A stretch of 64,000 bases of DNA from Apricaphanius iberus (Eukaryota; Chordata; Actinopteri; Cyprinodontiformes; Aphaniidae): contig JAPXFQ010001339.1 of the NCBI GenBank assembly GCA_028564705.1, positions 248,001-312,000 of the forward strand, written 5' to 3'. Each line of letters starts with the position of its first letter. Position 1 is the first letter of the stretch. The notes below the pieces were generated by a model. That model was not told where the DNA came from. It saw only the letters and a list, made by a program, of their open reading frames with translations, and made no database searches. Below are positions 63,676-64,000 of the stretch, piece after piece. Made by a program: the position numbers and the translations under genes.

Positions 63676-64000
63676 TTTGGCTGTCCGGTCCCCCTACAGG
63701 TCAGAAGCGGAATTGTCCATTACCGCTGTCGTAAATAATTAAGCCTACCATCGCGTCACACCACTGGAAGAATATGTTGCATGACTTTATGAAAGTATGA
63801 AAACAAAATAAAACATAATAATGAAATTGTTTGCCATTTATTTTTGTGTGAAACTGACATACTTTTGAAACGGTCTGGAATTAGCCAGATAGGTTTACAC
63901 AAGGATGAAGAAAAACAAACCTATTGCCTAACAGTTTAGTATGTAATATCCATTTGCATGGTCTGTGAAAATATTGAGAATTTTATCGTAAAAAAGGTTC
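63676..64000. other. Unclassified sequence at the window end
   Basis: AT-rich, no motif recognised. Confidence 0.4.

Overview
The window looks like intergenic, repeat-saturated DNA from a ray-finned fish genome. I infer a teleost from the repeat set, which includes L2-clade LINEs with an esterase domain, Rex1-like and L1-clade LINEs, a DIRS/Ngaro-type retroelement, a Penelope-like element, BEL/Pao and Ty3/gypsy elements, Tc1, hAT, PIF/Harbinger and piggyBac transposons, and tRNA-headed SINEs with RTE-type tails. I found no intact host gene, rRNA, functional tRNA, CRISPR array or operon. Every coding stretch I could identify belongs to a mobile element, and nearly all are broken by stops, frameshifts, deletions or nested insertions.

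Layout. 1-2.2 kb: 5' part of a DIRS/Ngaro-like element (gag with two zinc knuckles, start of RT), ending in a pyrimidine-rich minisatellite. 2.7-3.33 kb: L2 fragment, minus strand. 4.67-9.53 kb: autonomous-type hAT element (transposase on the minus strand, a possible second gene on the plus strand, a nested hAT MITE). 9.53-11.11 kb: Tc1 element with 38 residues between its last two catalytic residues, abutting the end of the hAT. 11.26-15.1 kb: nearly full-length L2 LINE, minus strand. 15.26-16.03 kb: HARBI1-like transposase remnant. 17.1-17.44 kb: SINE/RTE tail. 18.26-19.0 kb: non-autonomous Harbinger-type element whose relative lies at 55.6-56.8 kb. 22.2-22.74 kb: Harbinger-type MITE. 23.5 kb: Tc1 end. 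24.0-25.5 kb: a 1.4-kb unit repeated at 30.5-31.9 kb. 27.7-28.4 kb: piggyBac-type MITE. 29.3-34.0 kb: rearranged L1, minus strand, with a duplicated RT segment around the second 1.4-kb unit. 35.24 kb: hAT MITE. 37.0-44.1 kb: BEL/Pao element carrying a hAT and two SINE insertions. 44.85-45.53 kb: hAT start. 46.3-46.9 kb: Penelope-like 3' end. 49.4-50.5 kb: retrovirus-like LTR, primer-binding site and leader, minus strand. 50.5-52.8 kb: gypsy pol and 3' LTR. 54.76-55.24 kb: tRNA-headed SINE with clear target duplications. 58.4-59.2 kb: L2 3' end. 61.16-61.7 kb: Rex1/CR1-like RT. 62.15-63.67 kb: second L1 3' portion.

The value of the window is mainly its insertion history. Several insertions can be read against a related uninterrupted copy inside the same 64 kb: the piggyBac MITE, the poly-A SINE and the MITE in the hAT tail. 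Others keep target-site duplications or stay in frame. I did not find a clear new multi-gene system. The best leads are the A-U-A' rearrangement in the L1, the possible second gene of the hAT, the Penelope fragment that begins with an inverted copy of its own tail, and the leader motif cluster beside the primer-binding site.
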